A stretch of 47,514 nt of DNA from Natronomonas sp. Its GTDB lineage: Archaea; Halobacteriota; Halobacteria; Halobacteriales; Haloarculaceae. Positions 39,841 through 47,514 of this stretch are shown one piece after another. The stretch lies in NCBI RefSeq assembly GCF_028274965.1, contig NZ_JAQCNO010000004.1:1-47514 (forward strand), read 5' to 3'. Position numbers and translations under genes: made by a program. The notes under the pieces are model-generated. The model saw only the letters and a list, made by a program, of their open reading frames with translations. It ran no database searches and had not been told where the DNA came from. Numbering within the stretch: position 1 is the stretch's first letter; each line of letters begins with the position of its first letter.

Positions 39841-40995
39841 TCAGAGGTAGCCGGCCTCGGCGAGTCGGTCGACGCCCTCCCGGAGCCGTTCTTCGCTCGC
39901 CGCGTACGACAGCCGCGCGTAGCCGGGCGTTCCGAAGGCGCTCCCGGGGACCGTCGCGACGTGGGCCTCTTCGATCGCGCCCTCACACCACGCTTGGTCG
40001 TCGTCGTCGACGGGCAGCATCATGTAGAACGCGCCGTCGGGGACCGGAACGTCCGTGCCGTGCTCGGCGAACAGGTCCACGAGCATATCCCGGCGCTTTT
40101 CGAAGGCGTTGCGCATCTCGGCGACGGCCTCGTCGGTGTTCCGCAGCGCCTCGACGCCGGCGTGCTGGACGAAGTTCGCCGCACAGGAGACCGAATGGGA
40201 GTGGAGCTTCCCGGCCTGTTCGATCAGCGGTTCGGGCGCGGCGACGTAGCCGAGCCGCCACCCGGTCATCGAGTACGCCTTCGAGAAGCCGTTGATGGTG
40301 ACCGTCCGATCGCCCATCCCCTCGAGCGCGCCGAGCGAGGTCTGTTCGACGCCGTAGGTGACCGCGTCGTAGATCTCATCGGAGAGCACCGTCACGTCGT
40401 GCTCGACGGCGATGTCGCGGACCCGCTTCAGCGCGGCGTCGGTGAAGACGGCGCCCGAGGGGTTCGACGGCGAGTTGACGACGAGCAGCTCGGTGTCGTC
40501 CGAGACCGCCGCGGCGAGCTCGCCGAGCGCCGGTTCAAGCTGGAAGTCCGACCCGGAGAGATCGACCCGCGAGAGGCTCCCGCCGGCCAGTTTCGCCATC
40601 GCCTCGTAGCTGACCCAGGCCGGATCGAGGAGGACGACCTCGTCCCCGTCGTCGATCAGCGCCTGAAACGTCTCGTAGAGCGCCTGCTTGCCGCCCGGGG
40701 TGACGATGATCTCGTCGGTCGTGTACCCGAGGCCGTCGCCCTCGAGTTTCTCGACGATCGCGCGTTTCAGCTCCGGGATCCCGTTCGAGGGCGTGTAGCC
40801 GGTGTGGCCGGCGTCGAGGGCGGCCTTGCCGGCCTCGACGACGTTCTCCGGGGTCGGGAAGTCCGGCTCCCCGACGGAGAGATCGACGACGTCGACGCCG
40901 TCGGCCTCCAGTTCCGAGGCGAGGTTGCTGATCGCGAGCGTGGCGCTCGGTTCGACCCGTTCGACGCGGTCCGCAAAGTCAAGTTGTCGTGTCAT
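39841..40995 (-). CDS. aspC: pyridoxal phosphate-dependent aminotransferase (AspC family, class I), 384 aa
   Basis: Fold-type I aminotransferase, probably aspartate or broad-range. Landmarks are SVGEPDFPTP (41-50), GYTPSNGIPELKRAI, NSPSNPSG (Asn for PLP), SDEIYD, Schiff-base Lys239 in INGFSKAYSMTGWRLGY, and the C-terminal GYARLSY with the carboxylate-binding Arg. It overlaps the ribH stop by 4 nt (ATGA at 40992-40995), so the two are translationally coupled. Aromatic or methionine transaminase activity is possible. Confidence 0.92.
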   Translation of the reverse strand: MTRQLDFADRVERVEPSATLAISNLASELEADGVDVVDLSVGEPDFPTPENVVEAGKAALDAGHTGYTPSNGIPELKRAIVEKLEGDGLGYTTDEIIVTPGGKQALYETFQALIDDGDEVVLLDPAWVSYEAMAKLAGGSLSRVDLSGSDFQLEPALGELAAAVSDDTELLVVNSPSNPSGAVFTDAALKRVRDIAVEHDVTVLSDEIYDAVTYGVEQTSLGALEGMGDRTVTINGFSKAYSMTGWRLGYVAAPEPLIEQAGKLHSHSVSCAANFVQHAGVEALRNTDEAVAEMRNAFEKRRDMLVDLFAEHGTDVPVPDGAFYMMLPVDDDDQAWCEGAIEEAHVATVPGSAFGTPGYARLSYAASEERLREGVDRLAEAGYL

Positions 40996-41414
40996 GATTG
41001 TTCGAGTTCCTCGGCGAGTGCAATAGCGCTTCGGACGGCGCTCGCGCCCTTCTCGATCCGCTCTTCGGCCTCCGCGTGGCTCATCCCCGGCCCGGTGATG
41101 CCGAGGGTCACGGGCGTATCGCGCCGCAGGGAGACGTCGGTGAGCCCCTGTGCCGCCGCGTCGGCGATCACGCGGTCGTGTTCGGTGTCGCCGGTGACGA
41201 TGGCTCCGAGGGCCGCAACCGCGTCGACGTCGTCGCGCCGGGCGAGGCGGTCGGCCGCGAGCGGCGCGTCGTAGGATCCCGGGACTTCGAGCGTCTCGAC
41301 GATCTCGGCGTCGGCGCCGGCCCCGGCCACCGCCTCCCGAGCCCGGGTCTCCATCTCGTGGGTCACCGGCCGCTCTTTGTTGAACTGCGCGACCACCAGT
41401 CCGAGCGCTACCAT
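40992..41414 (-). CDS. ribH: 6,7-dimethyl-8-ribityllumazine synthase, 140 aa
   Basis: Riboflavin pathway enzyme that condenses 5-amino-6-ribitylaminouracil with dihydroxybutanone phosphate. Landmarks are LGLVVAQFN at the start, VPGSYDAPLAAD, ALGAIVTGDTEHDRVI (phosphate loop and catalytic His) and PVTLGI. Length fits the archaeal pentamer or icosahedral subunit. TATA-like cttttagg (41437-41444, reverse strand) lies 23-30 nt before the ATG. Coupled to aspC by an ATGA overlap. Confidence 0.94.
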   Translation of the reverse strand: MVALGLVVAQFNKERPVTHEMETRAREAVAGAGADAEIVETLEVPGSYDAPLAADRLARRDDVDAVAALGAIVTGDTEHDRVIADAAAQGLTDVSLRRDTPVTLGITGPGMSHAEAEERIEKGASAVRSAIALAEELEQS

Positions 41415-41473
41415 GCGTTGTGGTGGGTTTCGGCTCCTAAAAGACCTGCCGGTACCGCCCGTCTCCCCGAACG

Positions 41474-41520
41474 CCGAACGGCCCGACCGCGCCCGACGCG
41501 GCGTCGATAACGCCGTTCGG
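41474..41520. repeat. structured GC-rich repeat, copy 1
   Basis: A 9-bp inverted repeat (CCGAACGGC at 41474-41482 and GCCGTTCGG at 41512-41520) encloses a GC-rich segment. Bases 41475-41506 recur with a single 1-nt indel at 42130-42162. It lies 15 nt past the doxX stop and may act as its terminator hairpin. Confidence 0.5.
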
Positions 41521-41534
41521 ACGCCGCGGTCCGG

Positions 41535-41924
41535 TCAGTCGTACGCCTCTCTGAGGAACACGAGCGCAGCCCCGAACATCGCGAGGTTCCCGAAAAAGGC
41601 GAGCCGCTCGCCGTCCCGGTCGTCGGGATCGGCGTTCCAAAAGTCGTGCATCGTCGCGGTCACGACGGCGAGGAAGGTGACGGCCGCGCCGGTCGCGACC
41701 CTCGGGAACCGCCACAGCGCCACCCCGAGTCCCGCAACGGCCATCATCCCCGAGGCGAGAGGGGCGGCGACGCCGGGCAGCGGCACGCCGGCCGACTCGG
41801 CGTACGCCACGGTGTCCTCCATGTCGCGGAAGTCCTCGGAGGCCTGAAGCGCGAGGCCGAGGCCGAACAGCGCCCGCCCGAGCCGCGACGGTCCATCGGT
41901 CGTGTCGTCTGTGGTGTCTCCCAT
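41535..41924 (-). CDS. DoxX-like membrane protein, 129 aa
   Basis: Small membrane protein with about four hydrophobic segments (roughly 15-30, 48-72, 76-95, 108-126) and the RLGRALFGLGLALQASEDF start typical of DoxX/SURF4-like proteins. A short acidic Asp/Thr leader precedes it. Family members are tied to quinone or thiosulfate chemistry in some organisms, but most are unassigned. A TATA-like gatttatgt (41949-41957, reverse strand) lies 25-33 nt before the ATG at 41924. It is flanked by two copies of a structured repeat. Confidence 0.8.
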   Translation of the reverse strand: MGDTTDDTTDGPSRLGRALFGLGLALQASEDFRDMEDTVAYAESAGVPLPGVAAPLASGMMAVAGLGVALWRFPRVATGAAVTFLAVVTATMHDFWNADPDDRDGERLAFFGNLAMFGAALVFLREAYD

Positions 41925-42062
41925 ACACGGCCCTGTCCCGCCAGCGACATAAATCGGGGTGTCGGTCCCGCCCCGGACCCGGCGCGTCGGGCGCGTTGTG
42001 ACCCGGAACCTGCTAGAGACTCACTCTCCATTAATGACTGAAAACAGTATACCCGATATTAA

Positions 42063-42076
42063 CATTATAATTCATA
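42063..42076 (+). promoter_or_regulatory. AT-rich promoter region of aceA
   Basis: Bases 42031-42083 are the most AT-rich stretch in the window and include cattataattcata. This would place a start near 42095-42105, leaving a leader of about 145 nt before aceA. The 323 nt between doxX and aceA otherwise hold only a repeat copy and a possible 43-codon frame. Confidence 0.45.
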
Positions 42077-42113
42077 ACAGTTTTGTACCAGTCGGCACTC
42101 CCCCCACACGCGC

Positions 42114-42245
42114 ATGACGAGTGACACGACGAACGGCCCGACCCGCGCCCGACGCGGCGTCGGCGCCGTCGTCCGCTCTCACTCAGGAACCACCGCCGTC
42201 GGACCGAACGGATCTCCCGTCGAAGACGGCACGCTCACTACCTAA
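42114..42245 (+). CDS. possible 43-aa leader peptide upstream of aceA
   Basis: ATG at 42114 opens a 43-codon frame ([15 protein letters not shown]...DGTLTT) ending in TAA at 42243-42245, only 2 nt before the aceA ATG. Position downstream of the AT-rich promoter and the tight junction suggest translational coupling. Against it, the product is basic and unlike haloarchaeal proteins, and much of the frame is made of the structured repeat found also at 41474-41520. It may be a structured untranslated leader instead. Confidence 0.35.
   Translation: MTSDTTNGPTRARRGVGAVVRSHSGTTAVGPNGSPVEDGTLTT
42130..42173. repeat. structured GC-rich repeat, copy 2
   Basis: Bases 42130-42162 match 41475-41506 with one extra C. 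The flanking arms (acgaacggc and gccgtcgt) still pair for about 8 bp with one bulge, so the hairpin is kept. This copy lies in the aceA leader. Confidence 0.5.
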
Positions 42246-42247
42246 CT

Positions 42248-43315
42248 ATGGCACACGACAACGACGAGACGGACGAGGTCGCAAGCCGCGTCCAGAACAC
42301 CGAATCGATCACCAGAGACGTCGACAACCCGGCCGCCCGCGAACTCCGACGGAAGTTCGACGAGCAGGACTTCACCTTCGCGCCCGGCCTGTATCACGCC
42401 CTCGACGCCCGCCTCGCCGAGATGGCGGGCCTCGACGCCGCGTACATGTCCGGCTACTCGACGGTCCTGGGACAGTTCGGCTTCCCGGACCTCGAGATGG
42501 TCACGATGACCGAGATGGTCGAGAACGCAAAGCGGATCGTCGAGGCGACGAACCTGCCGGTCGTCGCCGACTGCGACACCGGCTACGGCGGCGTCCACAA
42601 CGTCCGCCGCGCCGTCCGGGAGTACGAGAAGGCCGGCGTCGCCGCCGTCCACATCGAGGACCAGACAACCCCGAAGCGCTGTGGGCACATCGCCGGCAAG
42701 CAGATCGTCCCCCGCGAGGAGGCGAAGGCCCGCTTCTCGGCGGCCGTCGACGCGAAGCAATCGGAGGACACGATCGTCATCGCCCGAACCGACGCCTACG
42801 GCTCCGCGAACGGCGACTGGGAGGAACACCTCGAGCGCGGCCGGATCTACGCCGACGCCGGCGTCGATCTGGTCTGGCCCGAGATGCCCGACCCCTCCCG
42901 CGAGGACGCCGTCGCGTACGCCGAGACGATCCACGAGACCCACCCCGAGTTGGATCTCGCGTTCAACTACTCGAGTTCCTTCGCGTGGTCCGAGGAGGAG
43001 GACCCGCTCACCTTCCAGGAGCTCGGCGACCTCGGGTACCAGTACATCTTCATCACGCTGTACGCGCTTCACTCCGGCGCTCACGCGGTGTACGAGGACA
43101 TGAAGAACATCGCCGACAACGACGAGCGCGCGCAGTTCGACCTCGAGGACCGCTACCTCGGCCACGAGACCGAGAGCCACCACGAGCTTTCGTTCGTCTC
43201 GCGGTTCCAGGACATCGAGGCGCAGTTCGACCCCGAAGCGCAGGCCCGGATGGAGCAGTCCGCGGGCTTCACCGAAGAGGAGAGCGACCCGCTGACCTCG
43301 GGCGACGACGACTGA
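42248..43315 (+). CDS. aceA: isocitrate lyase (haloarchaeal type), 355 aa
   Basis: Glyoxylate-cycle enzyme that splits isocitrate to glyoxylate and succinate, needed for growth on acetate. Member of the isocitrate lyase/PEP mutase barrel superfamily. Landmarks are [27 protein letters not shown] (Mg-binding Asp108, Asp110), [13 protein letters not shown] with the catalytic Cys145 in KRCGH, and ARTDAYGS. It is shorter than bacterial AceA, as in other haloarchaea. aceB follows 190 nt downstream. A terminator-like hairpin and separate promoter between them argue that aceB can be transcribed alone. Confidence 0.93.
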   Translation: MAHDNDETDEVASRVQNTESITRDVDNPAARELRRKFDEQDFTFAPGLYHALDARLAEMAGLDAAYMSGYSTVLGQFGFPDLEMVTMTEMVENAKRIVEATNLPVVADCDTGYGGVHNVRRAVREYEKAGVAAVHIEDQTTPKRCGHIAGKQIVPREEAKARFSAAVDAKQSEDTIVIARTDAYGSANGDWEEHLERGRIYADAGVDLVWPEMPDPSREDAVAYAETIHETHPELDLAFNYSSSFAWSEEEDPLTFQELGDLGYQYIFITLYALHSGAHAVYEDMKNIADNDERAQFDLEDRYLGHETESHHELSFVSRFQDIEAQFDPEAQARMEQSAGFTEEESDPLTSGDDD

Positions 43316-43332
43316 GACGAGACCCACAGACC

Positions 43333-43377
43333 GGGAGCTTCGGAGCTCCCAAACGCGGGGCCGACGCCGGTATTTTT
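43333..43377 (+). terminator. hairpin and T-run after aceA
   Basis: A perfect 7-bp hairpin GGGAGCT-tcgg-AGCTCCC (43333-43350) is followed after 22 nt by a run of five T (43373-43377), 17 nt past the aceA stop. Confidence 0.5.
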
Positions 43378-43467
43378 CTGAGACGTGCGGAGCCGGACGG
43401 AGCGCCGCCTCGGGGTTTTACGCCGAGCGGAGCCCGCGATACGCCGAGCCGTGAGGTGATTCGGCCA

Positions 43468-43477
43468 CCTTTAAGAC
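43468..43477 (+). promoter_or_regulatory. TATA-like box of aceB
   Basis: cctttaagac lies 29-38 nt before the aceB ATG at 43506, downstream of the aceA terminator. Confidence 0.5.
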
Positions 43478-43505
43478 GCCCCGAACCGACCGTATTAGTG
43501 ACTAT

Positions 43506-44816
43506 ATGACGGAAATAGACAAGCGTACGCACGAGCGGAAGTTCGTTCGGACCTTCTTTACCACCCCGACCGCGGTCGAGGGCGAGGACGATTCGGCGAA
43601 GATGCTCGAGGGAGCCGCGGGGCTCTCGGGCATGGAGGCGCCGGACGTCTGGGTGCCCGACAACGAGGACGCCACCGCGCCGAACATGCGCGACGAGGGC
43701 GCACAGAACATCATCGACGTCGTCTCCGAGCACGGCGCCGACTACCCCGGCGAGATCCACCCTCGCGTCGTCTGGCACCGCGACAGCCCACAGACCCGAT
43801 ATCAGGGCTTTCAGCGGATGCTCGAGATCACCGACCCCGACAACGGCGCCATCGAGTACATCGACGGGTTCGTCATCCCCGAGGTCGGCGACATCGACGA
43901 CTGGAAGAAGGCCGACGAGTTCCTGACGATCATCGAAAACGAGTACGGCTTCGACGAGGGCTCGATCAAGATGTCCGTCATCGTCGAGAGCGGTCAGTCC
44001 GAACTCGCCATGGAGAAGCTCCGCGACGAGATGGGCAAGCCGACGAACAACCTCGAACGGCTGTTCATGCTCGTGATCGGCGAGGTCGACTACACGAAGG
44101 ACGCCCGCGCGATCACGCCGACGGGCGCGCTCCCGCCGTGGCCCGAGCTCCGTCACAACACCTCCCGAGCCGCGAGCGCGGCGGGGCTCATCGCCGTTGA
44201 TGGCCCATACGACGACATCCGCGACGTCGAGGGCTACCACGAGCGGATGACGGACAACCAGGCCAAGGGGATGCTCGGCATCTGGTCGCTGACGCCCGGA
44301 CAGGTCGTCGAGGCCAACACCTCCCCGCTCCCGCCCCAGGAGGGGTACTGGCTCTTCGACGCCGACGGACGGGAGGTCGAACTCGACCGTCGGGACGGCG
44401 TCGAGGTCTACGGCGGCGACCGCGTCTCGCTTGTGGAGACCGACGACGGCTACGTCCTCTCGGTCGGGAACGACGACCTCGAACTCGACGAGGCGGAACT
44501 CAGAGAGGAGCTGCTCGACCTGCTGGATTACGTGCCGAGCCTCGACGACATCGTCGACTCCATGGAGGAGTTCGAGGCGGCCAAGGAGGCCGGCAAGGGC
44601 GCGATCGCGATGACGCGGTCGGCGACAGTCGAGATCGACGGCGTCCGGGTCGACGTCAGCACCGATCGGATGTGGGACGAGGCGACCTACCAGGCGTTAC
44701 AAACGCCGATTACGCTGTTCCAGGACGTCTACGAGAACCGCCCGGACCAACACGAGGGCCTCGCGGAGCTGTACGACGAGGACGTCGTCGATCGGGCGAT
44801 GGACGTCGGCAACTGA
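43506..44816 (+). CDS. aceB: malate synthase type H, 436 aa
   Basis: Haloarchaeal malate synthase, which joins glyoxylate and acetyl-CoA to malate. It is shorter than and unlike the bacterial A and G types, and belongs to the CitE-like barrel superfamily. Landmarks are TFFTTPTAVEG, VWVPDNEDATAPNMRDEG (metal region), GFVIPEVGDIDDW, SVIVESGQSELAME and FMLVIGEVDYTKD. A C-terminal helical part (about 320-436) is special to the haloarchaeal form. Pairs functionally with aceA upstream. Converges on the geranylgeranyl reductase-family gene, 40 nt apart. Confidence 0.95.
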   Translation: MTEIDKRTHERKFVRTFFTTPTAVEGEDDSAKMLEGAAGLSGMEAPDVWVPDNEDATAPNMRDEGAQNIIDVVSEHGADYPGEIHPRVVWHRDSPQTRYQGFQRMLEITDPDNGAIEYIDGFVIPEVGDIDDWKKADEFLTIIENEYGFDEGSIKMSVIVESGQSELAMEKLRDEMGKPTNNLERLFMLVIGEVDYTKDARAITPTGALPPWPELRHNTSRAASAAGLIAVDGPYDDIRDVEGYHERMTDNQAKGMLGIWSLTPGQVVEANTSPLPPQEGYWLFDADGREVELDRRDGVEVYGGDRVSLVETDDGYVLSVGNDDLELDEAELREELLDLLDYVPSLDDIVDSMEEFEAAKEAGKGAIAMTRSATVEIDGVRVDVSTDRMWDEATYQALQTPITLFQDVYENRPDQHEGLAELYDEDVVDRAMDVGN

Positions 44817-44856
44817 TCGTCCGGCCCACCGGATATCTTATACGGACGCGTCGCGG

Positions 44857-46227
44857 TCAGTACTTCGGGTCCGCGCCGGTCTCGGCGTAGATGTCGTCCA
44901 TGATCGCGTCGCGCTCGCGTTGCCACTCGGGGAACGCCGCCGGCGTCGAGGGGTACGACTCGTAGTGTTCGAGCAGGCGGTCGGCGAGGGACTTCGTCTC
45001 GTAGAGGCTCTTTAACGTCCCCCAGTGGCCGAAGCTCTTTATCAGCACCCGGAGCTTGAGCCCCCAATCGATGCTCGCCGACCCCGAGTACAGCGCGTCG
45101 GAGAGCTTCTCGGCCGGAAGGGCGGCCAGCAGGCCGAGCAGTTCGTCGATGTCGTACGCCGTCGAGAAGACGTTGTACACGTCGAGGGCGGCGTAGCGAC
45201 CGCCGTAGTGCTCCATGACGCGCTCGTTGTACCGCCAGAGGCTGTCCTCGCCGACGTCGGCGTCCTCGATCGCCTCGATCGCCTGCTCGCCGGCGTACTG
45301 ACCGGCGTAGGCGGCCCCGGCGATCCCGCCGCCGGTACAGGGGTTGACGTGGGCGGCGGCGTCGCCGATGGCCATGTATCCGGGCGCGATCGCCGAGTCA
45401 TAGGGCCGTCGCGTCGGCAGCGCCGCGCCGAGTTTGTCCGTGACGGTCGCGTTTTTCAGCTCCGGCCGCCGGCTGACGTCCTCCCGGAGGTCGGAGACGA
45501 GCTGCATCGGCTCCTCGTTCATCTGAAAGCCCAACCCGACGTTGATCTCGGTCGGCGTCCGCGGGAAGTACCAGAGGTAGCCCGCCGAGCGCTTCGTCGG
45601 CTTGAACACCAACGCGTCGGACCACGACACGGGCTCGTCCACCTCGATGACCTCGCGGTACGCCGAGGAGAACTGCGAGTACCGCACGTTGGTGTCGAAG
45701 GTCGTCCCGGCGAAGTCGGCTTTGTCCTGCAGCAGCGACAGCGCCCCGGCCCCATCGAGCACGATCTCGGCCTCGTAGCGGCGGTGATCGCCCTCCGTCG
45801 TCGCCTCGAACCCGAACACCCGACCGTCGTCGCCCTGGAGGACGTCCTGAACGACCGTGTCGTAGTGAAACTCCGCGCCGGCGCGTTCGGCCCCGTCGAT
45901 CAGCCGCCGGCCGTACTCGAGACGGTCGATGACGGCGAGTTCGCCCGGCACGGGGATGTCGAGAACGGCCCCCTCACGGGGGATCTCGAACTGGCCGTGG
46001 TCGACGTCGGTGTTGGTGAACGCGCCCTCGATGTGGGATTTCGGGATCGACTCCGGGAACTTGTCGGCGCCCTTCAGCGCGTCGCCGCAGGCGATGTGTC
46101 CGGCCTCCGACTCGGTCTTCCGTTCGACGATGACGACGTCGTACCCCGCGTCGGCGACGGTGGCTCCGGCGTAACAGCCGGCGGTCCCGGCCCCGACGAT
46201 GGCGACGTCGTACTCGAACGTGGTCAT
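44857..46227 (-). CDS. geranylgeranyl reductase family flavoprotein, 456 aa
   Basis: FAD-dependent reductase of the digeranylgeranylglycerophospholipid/geranylgeranyl reductase family, which saturates isoprenoid chains of archaeal lipids. Landmarks are VAIVGAGTAGCYAG (dinucleotide loop), VIVERK, GHIACGDALKG, YLWYFPRTPTEINVGLG, and the second FAD motif IGDAAAHVNPCTGGGIAGA. A helical C-terminus follows. The start is at 46227, or 46233 two codons earlier (MTMTT). An AT-rich aataaagag (46254-46262, reverse strand) lies about 27-35 nt upstream. Menaquinone-side-chain or lipid reduction cannot be separated by sequence. Confidence 0.88.
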   Translation of the reverse strand: MTTFEYDVAIVGAGTAGCYAGATVADAGYDVVIVERKTESEAGHIACGDALKGADKFPESIPKSHIEGAFTNTDVDHGQFEIPREGAVLDIPVPGELAVIDRLEYGRRLIDGAERAGAEFHYDTVVQDVLQGDDGRVFGFEATTEGDHRRYEAEIVLDGAGALSLLQDKADFAGTTFDTNVRYSQFSSAYREVIEVDEPVSWSDALVFKPTKRSAGYLWYFPRTPTEINVGLGFQMNEEPMQLVSDLREDVSRRPELKNATVTDKLGAALPTRRPYDSAIAPGYMAIGDAAAHVNPCTGGGIAGAAYAGQYAGEQAIEAIEDADVGEDSLWRYNERVMEHYGGRYAALDVYNVFSTAYDIDELLGLLAALPAEKLSDALYSGSASIDWGLKLRVLIKSFGHWGTLKSLYETKSLADRLLEHYESYPSTPAAFPEWQRERDAIMDDIYAETGADPKY

Positions 46228-46309
46228 GGTCACTCTGGGCGCCGGGGGCGCAAAACTCTTTATTCACGCCGGGCGCGTCGGGCGCCCCGAGCCGACGGGG
46301 ACCGCCCGG

Positions 46310-46807
46310 TCACAGGAGAAAGCGCTCTTCGTCCTCGCTGAGATCGAGCGCCGAGTCGGCGGCCCCGAGCAGTTCCTCGGCCGTCGAGGAGCCGAACCCG
46401 ACCACCTCGGTCCGGACGCCCTCGTGTCGGAGGTGCGTACACAACCGCGCGAAGTCGCCGTCGCCGCTGCAGAGCACGACGGTGTCGACCTTCGAGGCAA
46501 GCGTGACGGCGTCGAGACACATCCCCAGATCCCAGTTTGCCTTCTTCGACCCGTCGGCGAAGGTCTTGATCTCCTTGATCTTCGTCTCGAAGCCGATGTC
46601 GTGAAGCGCCTCGAAGAACTCCTCCTCGGCGGGCGAGTCGGCCCTGATCACGTACGCGATGGCCCGGACGAGATCCCGATCGCCGACGGCGGCGGCGAGC
46701 ATCTCGGTGTAATCGACGTTCCGGGAGTACAGCGTGTGCGCGGTGTGATAGAGGTTCTGGGAGTCGGCGAGAACGGCGACCCGCTGGGAGGCGTGGTTCG
46801 GTGACAT
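46310..46807 (-). CDS. NYN domain (PIN-like) protein, 165 aa
   Basis: LabA/NYN-type PIN-like fold, often RNA-processing nucleases. Acidic active-site candidates are Asp in VLADSQNLYHTAH near the start, Asp in KKANWDLGM (about 88-96), and SGDGDFARL (about 114-122). Length is usual for a single NYN domain. Stand-alone gene with a TATA-like gcatatgt (46831-46838, reverse strand) 24-31 nt upstream. A 6-bp GC hairpin (46270-46287) downstream may help termination. RNA target unknown. Confidence 0.88.
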   Translation of the reverse strand: MSPNHASQRVAVLADSQNLYHTAHTLYSRNVDYTEMLAAAVGDRDLVRAIAYVIRADSPAEEEFFEALHDIGFETKIKEIKTFADGSKKANWDLGMCLDAVTLASKVDTVVLCSGDGDFARLCTHLRHEGVRTEVVGFGSSTAEELLGAADSALDLSEDEERFLL

Positions 46808-46847
46808 ACCGGATCTGGCCCGCCCTCGGGCATATGTCTTGGTGTCG

Positions 46848-46856
46848 AGTCTTTTT
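46848..46856 (+). promoter_or_regulatory. TATA-like box of the MOSC gene
   Basis: gtctttttg lies about 25-33 nt before the ATG at 46881, in the region shared with the divergent NYN promoter. Confidence 0.4.
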
Positions 46857-46880
46857 GTCCCTCGGGGCTCTCAATCGCGT

Positions 46881-47390
46881 ATGCGTCTCGAGGAGGTCTA
46901 CACCGCGCCGGCGGGCGGGGAACCCATGCGGCGACACGACTCGATCGACGCCCTCGAGGGCGGGCTCGCCGGCGACCGCTACCGGAGCGGCGACGGACAC
47001 TACTCGCCGTACGACGTCTGTGAAATCACGCTCGTCCGGGCCGAGGCGATCGAGGCGATCGAACGGGAGGCCGGGATCGACCTCGCCGAGGGCCGACACC
47101 GCCGGAACCTCGTCGTCCGCGGCGGCGACGTCCACGACCTCTTGGACTGTCGGTTCGCCCTCGGCGGCGCCGTCCTCGTCGGCACCCGCCCGCGGCCGCC
47201 GTGTCGGTACATCGAACAGCTGACCGGAGCCGAGGGCCTGATGCGCGCGCTCGGCGAGGGCCGCGGCGGGATCTGCGCCCGCGTCGAGGCGCCCGGCGAG
47301 ATCAGCGTCGGCGACGAGGTGTCGGTGCTCGAACGGAGAGACGACTTCGAGGGGCTCATCGCACGCATCCGGGACCGCGCCGGGCGGTAG
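46881..47390 (+). CDS. MOSC domain protein, 169 aa
   Basis: Single MOSC (molybdenum cofactor sulfurase C-terminal) domain, a beta-barrel that may carry sulfur or bind molybdenum cofactor. Landmarks are EGGLAGDRYRSGDGHYSP, GRHRRNLVVRGGDVHDLLDCRFALGGAVL (residues shown by segments near 75-103), RPRPPCRYIEQL with the conserved Cys, and GRGGICARV. Stand-alone small MOSC proteins are related to YiiM and mARC-like N-hydroxylamine reductases. The start at 46881 is right before the fold. A frame to 46839 exists but lies over the promoter. Confidence 0.9.
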   Translation: MRLEEVYTAPAGGEPMRRHDSIDALEGGLAGDRYRSGDGHYSPYDVCEITLVRAEAIEAIEREAGIDLAEGRHRRNLVVRGGDVHDLLDCRFALGGAVLVGTRPRPPCRYIEQLTGAEGLMRALGEGRGGICARVEAPGEISVGDEVSVLERRDDFEGLIARIRDRAGR

Positions 47391-47429
47391 CGACAGCTAT
47401 TTTTGGGTCATGGGAGTACGGTGGTCCGC

Positions 47430-47514
47430 GCGCGGGTTGCCGAGCCAGGCCAAAGGCGCAGCGCTTAGGACGCTGTCCCGTAGGGGTCCGCCGGTTCGAA
47501 TCCGGTCCCGCGCA
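47430..47514 (+). tRNA. tRNA-Leu (anticodon UAG)
   Basis: Complete type II tRNA of 85 nt with no intron. The acceptor GCGCGGG (47430-47436) pairs with CCCGCGC (47507-47513), and the discriminator A is the last base of the window. The anticodon stem CAGCG/CGCTG encloses the loop CTTAGGA, giving anticodon UAG (decodes CUA). A long variable arm (cccgtaggggt) marks the leucine class, and the T-arm is CCGG-TTCGAAT-CCGG. No CCA is encoded as far as seen. The ctatttttgg at 47397-47406 may serve both as the MOSC T-run terminator and as the promoter. Confidence 0.93.

Noticed and set aside
1-47514. Mobile elements, CRISPR arrays or prophage
   Set aside because: No transposase, integrase, terminal inverted repeats with target duplications, regular spacer repeats or phage structural genes were seen. 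The only dispersed repeat is the small hairpin unit near doxX.

Overview
The window is chromosomal DNA of a haloarchaeon (class Halobacteria). Supporting signs are the high G+C, acidic proteins, archaeal S17e next to asd, archaeal tRNA methyltransferase Trm56, the haloarchaeal pair of isocitrate lyase and type-H malate synthase, a group II chaperonin homologue, and TATA-like boxes about 22-36 nt before many start codons (the spacing of leaderless mRNAs) in place of strong Shine-Dalgarno sites. The genus cannot be fixed from the sequence alone.

Bases 1-24.9 kb are a catabolic region for cyclic amides, imides, hydantoins and their acids. It holds a class III aminotransferase, a PuuE/PgdA-like deacetylase, a hydantoin-type racemase, HyuA-HyuB (ATG-A overlap), an M20 carbamoylase-type hydrolase, an amidase with an acyl-CoA dehydrogenase, and a 5-oxoprolinase set (PxpB-PxpC-BCCP-PxpA) divergent from a biotin carboxylase. 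These are followed by a second class III aminotransferase, the operon maoC-CoA transferase-mmgE/prpD (probably with a DUF3830 gene), a dihydropyrimidinase and an isochorismatase-fold hydrolase. Together they could open rings, remove carbamoyl or amide groups, transaminate the product and feed CoA esters to central metabolism. I saw no transcription-factor gene here.

Bases 24.9-35.9 kb are a transport and redox region. It has a UspA protein, two unequal ABC ATPases, two permeases and a Tat-exported lipoprotein binding protein of polyamine/opine type, an asparaginase and two SDR oxidoreductases. On the opposite strand, between the two permease genes, lies a group II chaperonin paralogue that appears to have lost both ATPase aspartates.

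Bases 36.0-47.5 kb are mainly core genes: rps17e, asd, trm56, a BsuPI-domain protein, a DUF2797 protein, a Gly/Met-rich acidic protein, aspC-ribH, a DoxX-like membrane protein, aceA, aceB, a geranylgeranyl-reductase-family flavoprotein, a NYN-domain protein, a MOSC protein, and a complete tRNA-Leu(UAG) whose last base is the end of the window. No transposase, CRISPR array, rRNA or phage gene was seen.
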